Notes: generated by a model not told the origin, from the sequence alone. A DNA stretch of 64,000 nucleotides from Phenylobacterium glaciei (GCF_016772415.1 NZ_JAGSGD010000001.1:1947501-2011500); one strand, 5' to 3'; shown: positions 11,795 to 22,381, counted from the stretch's first letter. A program made the numbers and translations.

Positions 11795-13085
11795 CGGCGG
11801 GCGCCTTTCGGCCGCCATCGAGGTTCTCACCGACGTCGAGGAGCGCCACCGCCCCTCGCGCCTGGCCCTGAAGTCCTGGGGCAATGACGCCCGCTATGCC
11901 GGCTCCAAGGACCGCGCCTGGGTCGCGGGGCTCGTGCTCGACGCCCTGCGGCGGCGGCGGTCCATCGCCTGGAAGATGGGGGACGACAGCGTCCGCGCCA
12001 CCGTCCTCGGTGTGCTGAAATACGAATGGGACTGGCCGGTCGACCGCATCGCCGCCGCCGTCACCGAGGAGCCCCACGGCCACGGCGCGCTCACCGAGGC
12101 CGAGATCGCCACGCTGGAAACCCCCCGTGACCTGGCCGAGGCCCCGCCGTCGGTTCGCGGCGACTATCCGGCCTGGCTGGAGATAAGCTTCGCGCGCGCC
12201 TTCGGCGACGCCGCCGCGCGGGAAGGCGAGGCGCTCTCCGAGCGCGCGCCCATCGACCTGCGGGTCAATACGCTGAAGAGCGACCCGGCCCGGGCGCTCA
12301 AGGCCACCCAACCGCTGAACGCCGCCGCCGTGCCCGAGCTGGCCACCGCCCTGCGCATCCCCGCGCCCGCCGCCACCGACCGGGCCGGCGTCGTGGAGAC
12401 CATTCCGGCCTTCTCCAAGGGCTGGTTCGAGGTGCAGGACCTCGGCTCCCAGATCGCCGCGGCCTGCGCCGGCGAGATCAAGGGCGCCCAGGTGCTGGAC
12501 CTGTGCGCCGGGGGCGGGGGCAAGACGCTCGCGCTCGCCGCCGCCATGGGCAACACCGGCCAAATCTACGCCTATGACAGCGAGGCCCGCAGGCTGGCCG
12601 ACACCATCCGCCGCGCCGACCGGGCGGGCGTCCGCAACCTGCAGATCCGCTCGCCGGTGAACGAAGGGCCGCTGGACGGCTTGGAAGCCAGGATGGACGT
12701 GGTGTTCATCGACGCCCCCTGTTCGGGGTCCGGCGCCTGGCGCCGCCACCCCGACACCAAGTGGCGGCTGAGCGAGGAGACCTTCGCCCGCAGGCAGGCC
12801 GACCAGGACGCGGTGCTGGACCTGGGCGCCACCTTCGTGAAGCCCGGCGGCCGGCTGATCTACGTCACCTGCTCGGTCCTGCCCGAGGAGGACGAGGATC
12901 GGGTCGCAGCCTTCCTGGCCCGAACCGAGGGTTTCGCCGTGAAACCCGCCACGTCCGACGAACATCTCTCCGCCCGCCTCACCCCGGAAGGCTACCTGCG
13001 CCTGACCCCCGCCACCGCCGCCACCGACGGCTTCTTCGTCGCGGTGCTGGAGCGAACCCAACCTCTCGCCGACAAAGCCCCATGA
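11787..13085 (+). CDS. rsmB: RsmB/NOP-family RNA (cytosine-5)-methyltransferase
   Basis: 432 residues. The N-terminal NusB-like RNA-binding region (~1-130) is followed by a Rossmann methyltransferase domain with SAM motif [12 protein letters not shown] (236-247). Two active-site cysteines are visible: C312 in [12 protein letters not shown] and C362 in [11 protein letters not shown], the pair that defines m5C methyltransferases. The probable target is 16S rRNA C967. The TTG start at 11787 overlaps the MAPEG gene by 8 nt and gives the [13 protein letters not shown] opening usual in this group. The gene overlaps guaA by ATGA. Confidence 0.88.
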   Translation: MRDGGRLSAAIEVLTDVEERHRPSRLALKSWGNDARYAGSKDRAWVAGLVLDALRRRRSIAWKMGDDSVRATVLGVLKYEWDWPVDRIAAAVTEEPHGHGALTEAEIATLETPRDLAEAPPSVRGDYPAWLEISFARAFGDAAAREGEALSERAPIDLRVNTLKSDPARALKATQPLNAAAVPELATALRIPAPAATDRAGVVETIPAFSKGWFEVQDLGSQIAAACAGEIKGAQVLDLCAGGGGKTLALAAAMGNTGQIYAYDSEARRLADTIRRADRAGVRNLQIRSPVNEGPLDGLEARMDVVFIDAPCSGSGAWRRHPDTKWRLSEETFARRQADQDAVLDLGATFVKPGGRLIYVTCSVLPEEDEDRVAAFLARTEGFAVKPATSDEHLSARLTPEGYLRLTPATAATDGFFVAVLERTQPLADKAP

Positions 13086-14638
13086 CCCCCACCCACGAAC
13101 GTGTCCTGATCGTCGACTTCGGCAGCCAGGTGACCCAGCTGATCGCCAGGCGCCTGCGCGAAAGCGGCGTCTTCTGCGAGATCCACCCCTACGACAAGGT
13201 CGAGGCCATGCTGGCCGACTTCGCCCCCAAGGCGGTGATCCTGTCGGGCGGTCCGGCCAGCGTCCACGAGAGCGAGAGCCCCGCCGTCACCAAGAAGATC
13301 TTTGAGCTGGGCGTTCCGGTGCTGGGCATCTGCTACGGCGAGATGACCATGTGCGCCGAGCTGGGCGGCAAGGTCGAAGGCGGCCATCACCGCGAGTTCG
13401 GCCGCGCCGAGATCAAGATCGAAAGGGCTTCGCCCCTGCTGGCCGACCTCGGGAACGTCGGCGATCTCGAGACCGTCTGGATGAGCCACGGCGACAAGAT
13501 CACCGCTATCCCGGCTGGGTTCGAAGTCGTGGCCTCCTCGCCGGGCTCGCCCTATGCCGTCATCGCCGACGAGGCGCGCCGCTTCTACGGCATCCAGTTC
13601 CACCCGGAGGTGGCCCACACCCCGCGCGGCGCCCAGATGCTGCGCAACTTCACCCACGGCATCGCAGGGCTCTCCGGCGACTGGACCATGGCGTCGTTCC
13701 GCCAGGAGATGGTGGCCAAGATCCGCGACCAGGTCGGCGACGGCAAGGTGATCTGCGGCCTGTCGGGCGGGGTCGACTCCTCGGTGGCCGCCGTGCTGAT
13801 CCACGAGGCCATCGGCGCACAGCTGACCTGCGTCTTCGTCGACACCGGCCTGCTGCGCCACAACGAGGCCGAGCAGGTCGTGACCCTGTTCCGAGACCAC
13901 TACAACATCCCGCTGATCCACGTGGACGCCGGCGACCTGTTCCTCGGCGAGCTGGCCGGCGTCAGCGATCCCGAAGCCAAGCGCAAGACCATCGGGCGCC
14001 TGTTCATCGAGGTGTTCGACAAGGAGAGCGCCAAGATCGAGGGCGCGGCCTTCCTGGCCCAAGGCACCCTCTATCCCGACGTGATCGAGAGCGTGTCCAC
14101 CAGCGGCGGCCCCTCGGCGGTGATCAAGAGCCACCACAATGTCGGCGGTCTCCCGGACTACATGAAGCTGAAGCTGGTGGAGCCCCTGCGCGAGCTCTTC
14201 AAGGACGAGGTCCGCGCGCTGGGCGTCGAGCTGGGCCTGGCCCCGGCCTTCGTCGGCCGTCACCCGTTCCCGGGCCCGGGCCTGGCCATCCGCATCCCCG
14301 GCGAGATCACCCGCGAGAAGGTCGCCGTCCTGCAGCAGGCCGACGCCATCTATCTCGACGAGATCCGCAAGGCCGGCCTCTACGACAAGATCTGGCAGGC
14401 CTTCGCCGTGCTGTTGCCCGTCAAGACGGTTGGCGTCATGGGCGACGCCCGCACCTATGAGGACGTCCTGGCTTTGCGCGCCGTCACCTCCACCGATGGC
14501 ATGACCGCCGACTTCTTCGAATTCCCCTGGGAGGTCCTCGGCCGCTGCGCCACCCGGATCATCAACGAGGTGAGGGGCGTTAACCGCGTGGTCTACGACG
14601 TCACCAGCAAGCCGCCCGGCACGATCGAGTGGGAATAG
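13082..14638 (+). CDS. guaA: GMP synthase (glutamine-hydrolysing)
   Basis: 518 residues. Converts XMP to GMP using glutamine and ATP. The class I amidotransferase domain (1-195) has its triad at C84 (GICYGEM), H174 and E176 (FHPEV). The ATP pyrophosphatase domain has the P-loop SGGVDSS at 228-234, and the C-terminal dimerisation domain ends in the conserved KPPGTIEWE. The ATG overlaps the rsmB stop. Together with guaB it places both guanine-specific steps in one co-directional block. Confidence 0.97.
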   Translation: MTPTHERVLIVDFGSQVTQLIARRLRESGVFCEIHPYDKVEAMLADFAPKAVILSGGPASVHESESPAVTKKIFELGVPVLGICYGEMTMCAELGGKVEGGHHREFGRAEIKIERASPLLADLGNVGDLETVWMSHGDKITAIPAGFEVVASSPGSPYAVIADEARRFYGIQFHPEVAHTPRGAQMLRNFTHGIAGLSGDWTMASFRQEMVAKIRDQVGDGKVICGLSGGVDSSVAAVLIHEAIGAQLTCVFVDTGLLRHNEAEQVVTLFRDHYNIPLIHVDAGDLFLGELAGVSDPEAKRKTIGRLFIEVFDKESAKIEGAAFLAQGTLYPDVIESVSTSGGPSAVIKSHHNVGGLPDYMKLKLVEPLRELFKDEVRALGVELGLAPAFVGRHPFPGPGLAIRIPGEITREKVAVLQQADAIYLDEIRKAGLYDKIWQAFAVLLPVKTVGVMGDARTYEDVLALRAVTSTDGMTADFFEFPWEVLGRCATRIINEVRGVNRVVYDVTSKPPGTIEWE

Positions 14639-14659
14639 CGGACGGCCGCGCGCGGGACG

Positions 14660-15139
14660 TCAGGCGGCGAGGCTGACCAGCAGGTCGTCCAGTTGTTCGA
14701 ACTGCTCGGGCGCTCCGCCCTCCATCCCGATGAAGGCGTCGTCGAGCGCCGCCTTCGACGGGTAGAGCTCGGACAAGGTCAGCAGGGTCTGGTCGCCCTG
14801 GTCCTCGAAGGTCACCGTGGTGAGCGCGGCGTCCTCACTTTCGTCATTGGTCCAGACGAGGCGCGAGGCCGGGACCACCTCGATATACTTGCCGAAGAAG
14901 GCGAATGTGTTGGCGGCGTCCTGCCCGAACTCCAGGCGGTAGCCGCCGCCGACGCGCACATCCATCTCGCAGGACCGCAGGGGCACGCCGGACGACTTCG
15001 GCGCCCACCACATCATCATAAGCTCAGGTTGGGTCCAGGCCTCGAACACCAGGCGCGCCGGGGCGTCGAAGCTCCGCGTGACGACGAGTTCGCGCTCGGA
15101 TTTCCGTTCGACCTTGGTGCGGCTATTCGTGCGGTGCAT
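14660..15139 (-). CDS. AHSA1/SRPBCC-family protein
   Basis: 159 residues of the START/Bet v1-like fold (AHSA1 family): TRSFDAPARLVFEAWTQPELMMMWWAPK at the N-terminus and the LTLSELYPSKAALD segment near the end. Such proteins bind hydrophobic ligands; none has been assigned here. The start overlaps the stop of the ArsR regulator by 17 nt, so the two are co-translated. ArsR plus AHSA1 is a frequent pair in soil bacteria and probably autoregulated, but the inducer is unknown. Confidence 0.85.
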   Translation of the reverse strand: MHRTNSRTKVERKSERELVVTRSFDAPARLVFEAWTQPELMMMWWAPKSSGVPLRSCEMDVRVGGGYRLEFGQDAANTFAFFGKYIEVVPASRLVWTNDESEDAALTTVTFEDQGDQTLLTLSELYPSKAALDDAFIGMEGGAPEQFEQLDDLLVSLAA

Positions 15140-15482
15140 CGGCTTTTTCCTTCCGTTTCAAGTCTTCAAGAACCTCGTCCAGCGCCTCGAAGCGGGCGTC
15201 CCAAAGCTGGCGGTAGCTTTCGATCCACATCACCGTGTCCTCGAGCCTATGGCGGCCGAGCCGGCAGGTGCGCACGCGCCCGACCTTCTCCGTGGTGACG
15301 AGTCCCGCCTGCTCCAAGACGCCGACGTGCTTCTTCATGCCTGTGAGGGTCATGTGGAAGTTCTCGGCCAGCTCCGTGATCGAGGCGTCCGCGCGTCCGA
15401 GCTGCTCCAGGACCCCACGTCGGGTGGCGTCCGAGAGCGCGGCGAAGGAGCGGTCGAGTTGGGTTGTGATATGATGAACCAT
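15123..15482 (-). CDS. ArsR-family transcriptional repressor
   Basis: 119 residues with a winged helix-turn-helix across ~10-90 (AALSDATRRGVLEQLGRADASITELAENFHMTLTGMKKHVGVLEQAGLV-type). It lacks the CxC metal site of arsenic sensors, so it belongs to the metal-independent group usually paired with AHSA1 proteins. It lies immediately upstream of, and overlaps, the AHSA1 gene. Confidence 0.87.
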   Translation of the reverse strand: MVHHITTQLDRSFAALSDATRRGVLEQLGRADASITELAENFHMTLTGMKKHVGVLEQAGLVTTEKVGRVRTCRLGRHRLEDTVMWIESYRQLWDARFEALDEVLEDLKRKEKADAPHE

Positions 15483-15553
15483 TAGGTTCAGTGTTAGCTG
15501 GTGGATCGGAGGACTGCAAGGGCGGACTGACGATCAATCAAGGCAGGTGGCCC

Positions 15554-16207
15554 TCAGCCCCTCGCAACGTCCGCCGCGGCGAAGTGGGTCATCTGGTCGG
15601 CGTGGGCCTTGATGAAGGACGGGCGGGCCTCGGCGCGCTCGACATAGGCCTTACACGCGGGAGAGTTAGCCAGCCCGTCGAAGCGGTCCACCAGGCGCAG
15701 CACGTCTGCCATAAGGATGTCGGCGATCGAGAAGCTCCCGGCCAGCCAGTCGCGGTCCGCCAGCACAGCCTCCATGCGCGGAAGGCGGTGGTCCATGAGG
15801 AAGGACTCAAAGAACTTCCGCATGGGCGTTTCCTCGGTGTCGCCGGAGAACATGAAGAAGGACCAGGGCTGGCTCGCGGCCTCGACGGAGGCCAGCGCCG
15901 CGAACAGCCATTCCTTGGTCTCGCTGCGGCCGCGCCGATCGGTGGGCATCAGCCTGTCGCTGAGCTCGCCGAGGTGCAGCAGGATCGCGCCGCTCTCGAA
16001 GATCGAGAGGTCGCCGTCGGTCAGCCACGGGACTTGGCCAAAGGGCTGGTGGGCGAAGTGCTCGGCCTTCCGATCCTCGAAGGGCGTACTCTCGACGCGG
16101 TAGGGCAGGCCGGCCTCTTCCAGCGCCCAACGCACCCGCAGGTCCCGCACATAGCCGCGCGGCATCTCGGGCACCCAATCGTAGGTGGTCAGGACCAGAT
16201 CGCCCAT
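15554..16207 (-). CDS. Glutathione S-transferase family protein
   Basis: 217 residues. An N-terminal thioredoxin-like domain contains the cis-Pro GQVPWL and the ESGAILLHLG motif (SNAIL/TRYL-like glutathione-binding region). The all-helical C-terminal domain ends with FSIADILMADVLRLV (the N-capping/hydrophobic staple region) and ARPS. Likely cytosolic conjugation or disulfide chemistry; substrate unknown. ATG 16207 follows GGAGAA at 7 nt. It stands alone between the ArsR pair and the DsbA-like gene. Confidence 0.87.
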   Translation of the reverse strand: MGDLVLTTYDWVPEMPRGYVRDLRVRWALEEAGLPYRVESTPFEDRKAEHFAHQPFGQVPWLTDGDLSIFESGAILLHLGELSDRLMPTDRRGRSETKEWLFAALASVEAASQPWSFFMFSGDTEETPMRKFFESFLMDHRLPRMEAVLADRDWLAGSFSIADILMADVLRLVDRFDGLANSPACKAYVERAEARPSFIKAHADQMTHFAAADVARG

Positions 16208-16286
16208 TCGGCTTCTCCACAGAATACTTCACCAATTAGCGAAGCATCACGTCCGGCGCCGGGGGTGTCAACCGCCGAGGCGGTGG

Positions 16287-16943
16287 TCAGGCCGGTTCGA
16301 GTTCCGCGGCGATGGTGCGCAGGGCCTGTTCGAAGGCGGCCGCGGGCTGGCCGCCGGAGATCAGGTAGCGGTCGTTGATCACCACAGCGGGGACGGCGGA
16401 AATGCCGGCCATCTGCCACTTGCGCTCCGCCGCGCGAACCTCGTCGGCATAGCGGCCGGACGCCAGGACCTCGCGAGCCTGCGCGCCGTCGAGGCCCGCG
16501 ATCTCGGCGACCGCCACCAGGGTGTCATGGTCGGCCGGGCTCTGGCCGTTGGTGAAATAGGCGTCGAACAGGGCGCGCTTCAGCTCCGCCTGGCCGCCGA
16601 CGATGCCCGCCCAGTGCAACAGGCGGTGAGCGTCGAAGGTATTGTAGATGCGGCTCTCGGGGCCAGTCTTCATCGTGAAGCCCACCTCGGCCGCCCGCGC
16701 GTGGATCGCCGCGCGGTTGACCGCCGACTGCTCGGCGGTCGCCCCGTACTTCTCGCCGACGTGCTCGACGATGTTCTGGCCGCCGGCCGGCATGTTTGGA
16801 TTGAGCTCGAAGGGCTGGAAGTGGATGTCGGCGGTGACCAGGTCGCCGACGTTGCGCAGGGCCTCCTCCAGGCCGCCCAGCCCCACCACGCACCAGGGAC
16901 AGGAGACGTCGGAGACGAAGTCGATCTTCAGGGTCTTGGTCAT
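16287..16943 (-). CDS. DsbA-family oxidoreductase (FrnE-like)
   Basis: 218-residue cytoplasmic protein of the FrnE branch. The thioredoxin fold has its redox motif CPWC at 15-18 near the N-terminus (VSDVSCPWCVVG), a helical insertion, and the cis-Pro loop ISAVPAVVIN near residue 185. The lack of a signal peptide distinguishes it from periplasmic DsbA. GGAGA precedes the ATG. It is 25 bp downstream of msrA on the same strand, so a redox-repair transcription unit is plausible. Confidence 0.87.
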   Translation of the reverse strand: MTKTLKIDFVSDVSCPWCVVGLGGLEEALRNVGDLVTADIHFQPFELNPNMPAGGQNIVEHVGEKYGATAEQSAVNRAAIHARAAEVGFTMKTGPESRIYNTFDAHRLLHWAGIVGGQAELKRALFDAYFTNGQSPADHDTLVAVAEIAGLDGAQAREVLASGRYADEVRAAERKWQMAGISAVPAVVINDRYLISGGQPAAAFEQALRTIAAELEPA

Positions 16944-16968
16944 GCTTTGTCTCCGATCATCGTCACCA

Positions 16969-17475
16969 TCACGCCGAGGCGCGAACCGGCAGCTTCCAGC
17001 CTGGACGCACGAAGTGGCAGGTGTAGCCGTTGGGGATGCGCTCCAGGTAGTCCTGGTGCTCCGGCTCGGCGTCCCAGAAGTCGCCCACCGGCTCGACCTC
17101 GGTCACCACCTTGCCCGGCCACAGGCCCGAGGCCTCGACATCGGCGATGGTGTCCAGCGCCACCTTCTTCTGCGCCTCGTCGGTGTAGTAGATCGCCGAG
17201 CGATAGCTCATGCCCATGTCGTTGCCCTGGCGGTTCTTGGTCGTCGGGTCGTGAATCTGGAAGAAGAATTCCAGCAGAGCGCGATAGCTGATCTTCGCCG
17301 GATCGAAGGTGATCTCGATGGCCTCGGCGTGGGTCCCGTGGTTGCGATAGGTGGCGTTCTTAACGTCGCCGCCGGAATAGCCGACCCGGGTCGAGATCAC
17401 GCCGTCATAGCGGCGGATCAGATCCTGCATGCCCCAGAAGCAGCCGCCTGCCAGCACCGCACGTTCCTGACTCAT
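16969..17475 (-). CDS. msrA: Peptide-methionine (S)-S-oxide reductase MsrA
   Basis: 168 residues. Reduces the S-epimer of methionine sulfoxide in proteins. The catalytic motif GCFWG places the nucleophilic Cys at residue 12. The HDPTT and GxDMGxxYRSAIYY segments are intact, and an NGYTCHF cysteine may serve in resolution. The stereochemical partner MsrB is encoded separately at 36615-37115. The gene is adjacent to the DsbA-like oxidoreductase on the same strand. Confidence 0.95.
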   Translation of the reverse strand: MSQERAVLAGGCFWGMQDLIRRYDGVISTRVGYSGGDVKNATYRNHGTHAEAIEITFDPAKISYRALLEFFFQIHDPTTKNRQGNDMGMSYRSAIYYTDEAQKKVALDTIADVEASGLWPGKVVTEVEPVGDFWDAEPEHQDYLERIPNGYTCHFVRPGWKLPVRASA

Positions 17476-17608
17476 CGATCTTCTCCTTCGTTAAGGCGAC
17501 CCTAGAAGCCCGACCCCGCGAGGCCAAGCCCGGTCGCGGCTCCGGCCTTAAATGGGGAGGGCGGGCTTCGATCCAAGGCGCCCCTCAGGTCAGCCCGCCT
17601 CTCGGTCC

Positions 17609-19145
17609 CTACCTGGCCGCGGCGATCTCGTAGAGGAAGTCGACATAGCTCATGGTCGACCCCACCAGGCCCTGAACCTTCGGGTTGCTGCTCTCGATCA
17701 CGTAGTACTCGTTGGGGGCATGGGCGCCGCTGCCGTGACCCAGGCCGAACTGGCCGGCGGGCAGGCTGACGGGCGCGGAGGTGAAGGTCGCCCCCCGGCC
17801 ACGACCCCGCCAGGCGCGGATAGATGGTCGTCGGCACATTGTTGCGCTTGTAGGTGGCCAGCTCGGCCTTGATCAGCCGGCTGTTCTCGTCGGTCTCGGT
17901 GGGGTCGTAGCCGCCGCTGACATTGATCTCGATGTCCGTAAAGCCGCGCCTATCCAGGTGGGCGCGCAGCTTGGCCACCGAGTCCTCGGCCGTCATGTTG
18001 GGCACCAGGCGCAGGTCGATCTTGGCCACCGCGCGGCCGGGCAGCACGGTCTTGCCGCCAGGGCCAGTATAGCCCGAGACCAGGCCCTCGATGTTGACCG
18101 TCGGCTGCGAGGCCAGTCGCTCAAGCGTCTTCTCCCAGGGCAGGTCGTCGATGAAGTGCTCGACCCCCAGCGCCTTCTTGGCCTCGGCCTCGTTGAGCTG
18201 CTGGCCGGCCAAGGCGATCAGCTCCTTCTCGCGGGGCGTCAGCGGGCGGACCTTCTCGAAATAGTTGTCGATGGCCGGCGTGTTGCCGTCCGGCGTCACC
18301 AGGGTGGTGAGCGCCTGCACCAGCCGCCAGGCCGGGCTGTCGACCCGGGCCTTCTCGCTGGAGTGGATGTCGGTCTTGGGACCTCGGCCCCACTTGGCGC
18401 CGCTCGCCACCAGCTCCAGCTCGACGATGCCCTTGGCGCCCAGGTTGACGGTGACGCCGCCGTCGCTGGGGCTCTGCCAGCCGGCCGGGATGATCACGCC
18501 CTCGCACGTCTTGAGCGCGGCGAGAACGTTGGGCTTGGTGACGATCTGGCGGAAGTGTGGACTGCCGATCTCCTCCTCGCCTTCGCAGACCAGGACGAGG
18601 TTGACCGGGGATTTCTTTCCCGCCGCGTGCAAGGCGTGCAGGGCGGCGAGGAACGCGCCCTCCGGCCCCTTCTGGTTCACCGCGCCGCGGCCGACGATCA
18701 CCTTGCCGAAGCCCGGCTTGTCGACGATGCGCGCCTCCAGGGGCGGGGAGGACCACTCGGACGGCTCGAACTGCTTCACGTCGTACATGAAGTAGATGCC
18801 CATCCAGCGCTTGGCGCCGGCGTCCAGGGTGGCGAACACGCCCGGCGCGCCGTCGGTGGGGACCTTCTCGATGTGCTGGAACCCGGCGTCCTTGGCGAGC
18901 GCCATCATGTACTCAGCCCCCTTGTCCATGTCGCGGTTCTCCGCGGCGATGGAGGGCAGGGCGATCCAGTCCTGGATGCGCTTCACCGACGCCGCGTAGC
19001 CCGCCTCGGCGGCCTTGCGGATGGCTGGCAGGTCGCCGCTGGCGGCGAGCGCAAGGCCAGGTGTGAACAGGGCGGCGGCCGCGCCGCCGGCCAGCAGCGT
19101 GCGACGATCGGCGGCGAAGGCGCCACCGGTTTCCGGGTTCGACAT
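17609..19145 (-). pseudogene. M20-family peptidase, frameshifted near the C-terminus
   Basis: The reading frame from ATG 19145 (GGAGGGA upstream) encodes a Tat-type signal (DRRTLLAGGAAAALF) and an M20 dimetal-hydrolase domain including the catalytic CEGEEEIGS. At a run of six C on the + strand (17791-17796) homology switches to another frame. That frame continues with LPAGQFGLGHGSGAHAPNEY and ends naturally at 17609. Five bases in the run would restore one ~511-residue protein; as written, the frame runs on as junk to 17502. Two expected metal ligands are changed: the HYD motif reads MYD, and GRGxxD reads GRGAVN. Confidence 0.75.
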
Positions 19146-19340
19146 CCCAATCCCTCCAAGCCTGAACGGCGGAATAGGACTGTCATAATCGGGGTCCGGC
19201 AAGCGCGATCTGGCGGAGCGATGTTCGGTCAGATCGTGGGTTTTGGGTCGCCTCGGCGCAGCCCGAACTATTTTCCCCGCATCATGTCACTTAGAGCTTC
19301 GCCGCTTCGTCTCAACCACAAGCCCTCAAGGAGACCTGCC

Positions 19341-19796
19341 ATGACCCCTCGCGTGAAGCAGCACTTCAAGCACATGCCCGACGGCCTGAAGGCCCTGACC
19401 GCCCTCGAGGCCAGCATCGCAGCCAGCGGGCTTGAGCACAGTCTCATCGAGCTGGTGAAGCTGCGCGCCTCGCAGATCAACGCCTGCGCCTTCTGCATCC
19501 ACCTGCACGTCACCGACGCCCGCGCCCACGGCGAGAGCGAGATGCGCCTGCACATGCTCAACGCCTGGCGCGAGTCTCCGCTATACAGCGACCGGGAGCG
19601 GGCGGCCCTGGCCTGGACCGAGGCCCTGACCCTGCTGGCCGACACCGGCGCGCCAGACGAGGACTTCGAGCACCTCAAGGCCCAGTTCAGCGAAGCCGAG
19701 CAGGTGAACCTCACCCTGGCCATCGGCGTCATCAACCTCTGGAACCGCCTGCAGGCTGGCCTGCGCGCCGCCCATCCGGTGGACGCGGCCAGGTGA
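19341..19796 (+). CDS. Carboxymuconolactone decarboxylase/AhpD-family protein
   Basis: 151 residues. The alkylhydroperoxidase-like core has the redox motif NACAFCIHLH (Cys49, Cys52, His56) and the preceding LxELVKLRASQIN helix. Family members act as peroxidases or adaptors using the CxxC pair; the single-domain form here is typical of a stand-alone AhpD-like protein. AAGGAG lies 7 nt before the ATG. It is divergent from the M20 peptidase gene across ~195 bp and convergent with ilvD. Confidence 0.85.
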   Translation: MTPRVKQHFKHMPDGLKALTALEASIAASGLEHSLIELVKLRASQINACAFCIHLHVTDARAHGESEMRLHMLNAWRESPLYSDRERAALAWTEALTLLADTGAPDEDFEHLKAQFSEAEQVNLTLAIGVINLWNRLQAGLRAAHPVDAAR

Positions 19797-19815
19797 CCGG
19801 GCCGCGGCGCGGCAG

Positions 19816-21666
19816 CTACCGCTTCTGATCCACGTCGCGCACCGCGCCCCGCGCCGCGCTTGTGGTGAAGGCGGCGTAGGCGCGCAGGGCCATGGAGACC
19901 TTGCGTTCACGCTTGGCGGCCGGGGTCCAGGCTTCGGATCCGCGCGCCAACTGGGCGGCGCGACGCTCGGCGATCACGGCGTCGCTGACGGCCAGGTGGA
20001 TGCTCCGCTGCGGGATGTTGATCTCGATTCGGTCGCCGTCCTGCACCAGGCCGATCAGCCCGCCCTCGGCGGCTTCCGGTGAGACGTGGCCGATGGAGAG
20101 GCCCGAGGTGCCGCCCGAGAACCGGCCGTCGGTGATCAGGGCGCAGGCCTTCCCCAGGCCCTTCGATTTCAGGTAGCTGGTGGGATAGAGCATCTCCTGC
20201 ATGCCTGGCCCGCCGCGCGGCCCCTCGTAGCGGATCACCACCACGTCTCCGGCCTTGATCTTGCCGGTGAGGATGGCGCTGACCGAGGCGTCCTGGCTCT
20301 CGAACACCCGGGCCATGCCGGTGAAGACCAGGATGCTGTCATCCACGCCCGCGGTCTTCACGATGCAGCCGTCGAGGGCGAGGTCGCCCTTCAGCACCGC
20401 CAGGCCGCCGTCCTTGGAAAACGCGTTCTCGACATTGCGGATCACGCCGCTGGCGCGGTCCAGGTCCAGCGCATCCCAGCGGCGGCTCTGGCTGAAGGCG
20501 GTCTGGGTCGGCACCCCGCCCGGGGCGGCCTTGAAGAAGGTGTGAACGCTCTCGCTGGTGGTCCGCGCGATGTCCCAGCGGTCCAGGGCCTCACCCAGGG
20601 TGGCGCTGTGCACGGTCGGCGTGTCGGTGTGCAGCAGGCCGCCGCGCTCCAGCTCCCCCAGCAGGGCCATGACCCCGCCCGCGCGGTGGACGTCCTCCAT
20701 GTGCACGTCGGCCTTGGCGGGCGCCACCTTGGACAGGCAGGGCACCCGGCGCGACAGCCGGTCGATGTCGTCCATGGTGAAGTCCACCTCCGCCTCATGG
20801 GCGGCGGCCAGCAGGTGCAGGACGGTGTTGGTGGAGCCGCCCATGGCGATGTCCAGGCTCATGGCGTTCTCGAAGGCCTGGAAATTGGCCACCGAGCGCG
20901 GCAGGACGCTGGCGTCGTCCTGCTCATAGAAGCGCCGCGTTATGTCGACGACCGTGTGGCCGGCCTCCAGGAACAGCCGCTCGCGGTCGGCGTGGGTGGC
21001 CAGGACCGAGCCGTTACCGGGCAGGGAGAGGCCCAGCGCCTCGGTCAGGCAGTTCATCGAATTGGCGGTGAACATCCCCGAGCAGGAGCCGCAGGTCGGG
21101 CAGGCCGACCGCTCGATGACCGCCACCTCCTCGTCGGAGACGCTTTCGTCGGCGGCGGCGACCATGGCGTCCACCAGGTCCAGCGCCACTTCCTTGCCCT
21201 TCAGGATCACCTTGCCGGCCTCCATCGGCCCGCCGGAGACGAACACCGTGGGGATGTTCAGCCGCAGGGAGGCCATCAGCATGCCCGGGGTGATCTTGTC
21301 GCAGTTGGAGATGCAGACCATGGCGTCCACGCAATGGGCGTTGGCCATGTACTCGACGCTGTCGGCGATCAGTTCGCGCGACGGCAGGCTGTAGAGCATG
21401 CCGTCGTGGCCCATGGCGATGCCGTCATCCACGGCGATGGTGTTGAACTCCTTGGCCACGCCGCCGGCCCGCTCGATCTCGCGGGCCACCAGCTGGCCGA
21501 GATCCTTCAGGTGCACGTGGCCCGGCACGAACTGGGTGAAGGAGTTCACCACCGCGATGATCGGCTTGCCGAAGTCTGCGTCCTTCATCCCCGTGGCGCG
21601 CCACAGCCCGCGGGCGCCGGCCATGTTGCGGCCATGGGTGGAGGTGCGGGAGCGGTAAGCAGGCAT
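19816..21666 (-). CDS. ilvD: Dihydroxy-acid dehydratase
   Basis: 616 residues, the same length as E. coli IlvD. It dehydrates 2,3-dihydroxy-isovalerate and -3-methylvalerate in valine, isoleucine and pantothenate synthesis. Cluster and metal-binding cysteines are visible in [11 protein letters not shown] and [19 protein letters not shown]. The start [17 protein letters not shown] is the usual family N-terminus; an upstream in-frame GTG at 21699 was rejected. The product of this pathway, ketoisovalerate, is also the substrate of PanB encoded at 26766. Confidence 0.96.
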   Translation of the reverse strand: MPAYRSRTSTHGRNMAGARGLWRATGMKDADFGKPIIAVVNSFTQFVPGHVHLKDLGQLVAREIERAGGVAKEFNTIAVDDGIAMGHDGMLYSLPSRELIADSVEYMANAHCVDAMVCISNCDKITPGMLMASLRLNIPTVFVSGGPMEAGKVILKGKEVALDLVDAMVAAADESVSDEEVAVIERSACPTCGSCSGMFTANSMNCLTEALGLSLPGNGSVLATHADRERLFLEAGHTVVDITRRFYEQDDASVLPRSVANFQAFENAMSLDIAMGGSTNTVLHLLAAAHEAEVDFTMDDIDRLSRRVPCLSKVAPAKADVHMEDVHRAGGVMALLGELERGGLLHTDTPTVHSATLGEALDRWDIARTTSESVHTFFKAAPGGVPTQTAFSQSRRWDALDLDRASGVIRNVENAFSKDGGLAVLKGDLALDGCIVKTAGVDDSILVFTGMARVFESQDASVSAILTGKIKAGDVVVIRYEGPRGGPGMQEMLYPTSYLKSKGLGKACALITDGRFSGGTSGLSIGHVSPEAAEGGLIGLVQDGDRIEINIPQRSIHLAVSDAVIAERRAAQLARGSEAWTPAAKRERKVSMALRAYAAFTTSAARGAVRDVDQKR

Positions 21667-21812
21667 GACAGTCTCGGGGCTCTGGGCGGAGACGTGCACA
21701 TGGCGCGATCACCCTGCTGTGTCCATGCTTCGGGGTGAGTTTTTGCCAGGATGTGGGCCTGGCGCCGCGGCTGCGGGTTGATCTCACCTCAGCCGTCTCA
21801 TATTCAAGACGA

Positions 21813-22379
21813 ATGGATACTATAGTAGACGAATCCGGAACGCTGTTGGCCAACCGCCTCAGGCTGGAGCGCGACAGGCGCGGCTGGTCCCTGGCCGAGC
21901 TCGCCGAGCGGGCCGGCGTCTCCAAGGCCACCATCAGCAAGATCGAGCGCGGGGAGGTAAGCCCCACCGCCGTGATCCTGGTCCGCTTGGCCGGGGCCTT
22001 CGACCTCACCCTCGCCGGGCTGCTGCTGAGGGCTGAAGGCGGCGGCGAGCGCCTGACCCGCGCCGCCGACCAGCCCGTCTGGCGCGATCCCGAGACCGGC
22101 TACCGCCGCCGCCAGCTGTTCAGCCGCCCCGATCACCCTGTTGAGGCTGTGGAAGTGGAACTTCCGGCCGGCCAGCGGGTGACCCTGCCGGCCTCGTCCT
22201 ACGCCCACATCCGCCAGGTGGTCTGGGTGCGCTCGGGCGATCTCGTGATCCAGGAGGGCGGCGACCGCCACGAGCTGGCCCCTGGCGACTGCGTGGGCTT
22301 CGGCCCGCCCGGCGAGGTCACCATCGCCAACGAGACCGCGCACCCCTGCACCTATGTCGTCGTCCTGGCGCGGAGCTGA
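21813..22379 (+). CDS. XRE-family regulator with C-terminal cupin domain
   Basis: 188 residues. A helix-turn-helix at ~10-65 (LAELAERAGVSKATISKIERGEVSPTA) is followed by a cupin sensor domain at ~110-185. This architecture is common for regulators of small-molecule metabolism. It is divergent from ilvD over ~146 bp and only 2 nt upstream of a GNAT gene, so it probably controls itself and that gene. A perfect palindrome TACTATAGTA (21818-21827) overlaps the start codon region. The start has no strong ribosome site; ATG 21813 is the best candidate. Confidence 0.82.
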   Translation: MDTIVDESGTLLANRLRLERDRRGWSLAELAERAGVSKATISKIERGEVSPTAVILVRLAGAFDLTLAGLLLRAEGGGERLTRAADQPVWRDPETGYRRRQLFSRPDHPVEAVEVELPAGQRVTLPASSYAHIRQVVWVRSGDLVIQEGGDRHELAPGDCVGFGPPGEVTIANETAHPCTYVVVLARS

Positions 22380-22381
22380 CC

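Noticed and set aside
17781-19340. Long plus-strand extension upstream of the AhpD-like gene
   Set aside because: It runs antisense through the M20 gene and has no ribosome site; the family start at 19341 is preceded by AAGGAG.
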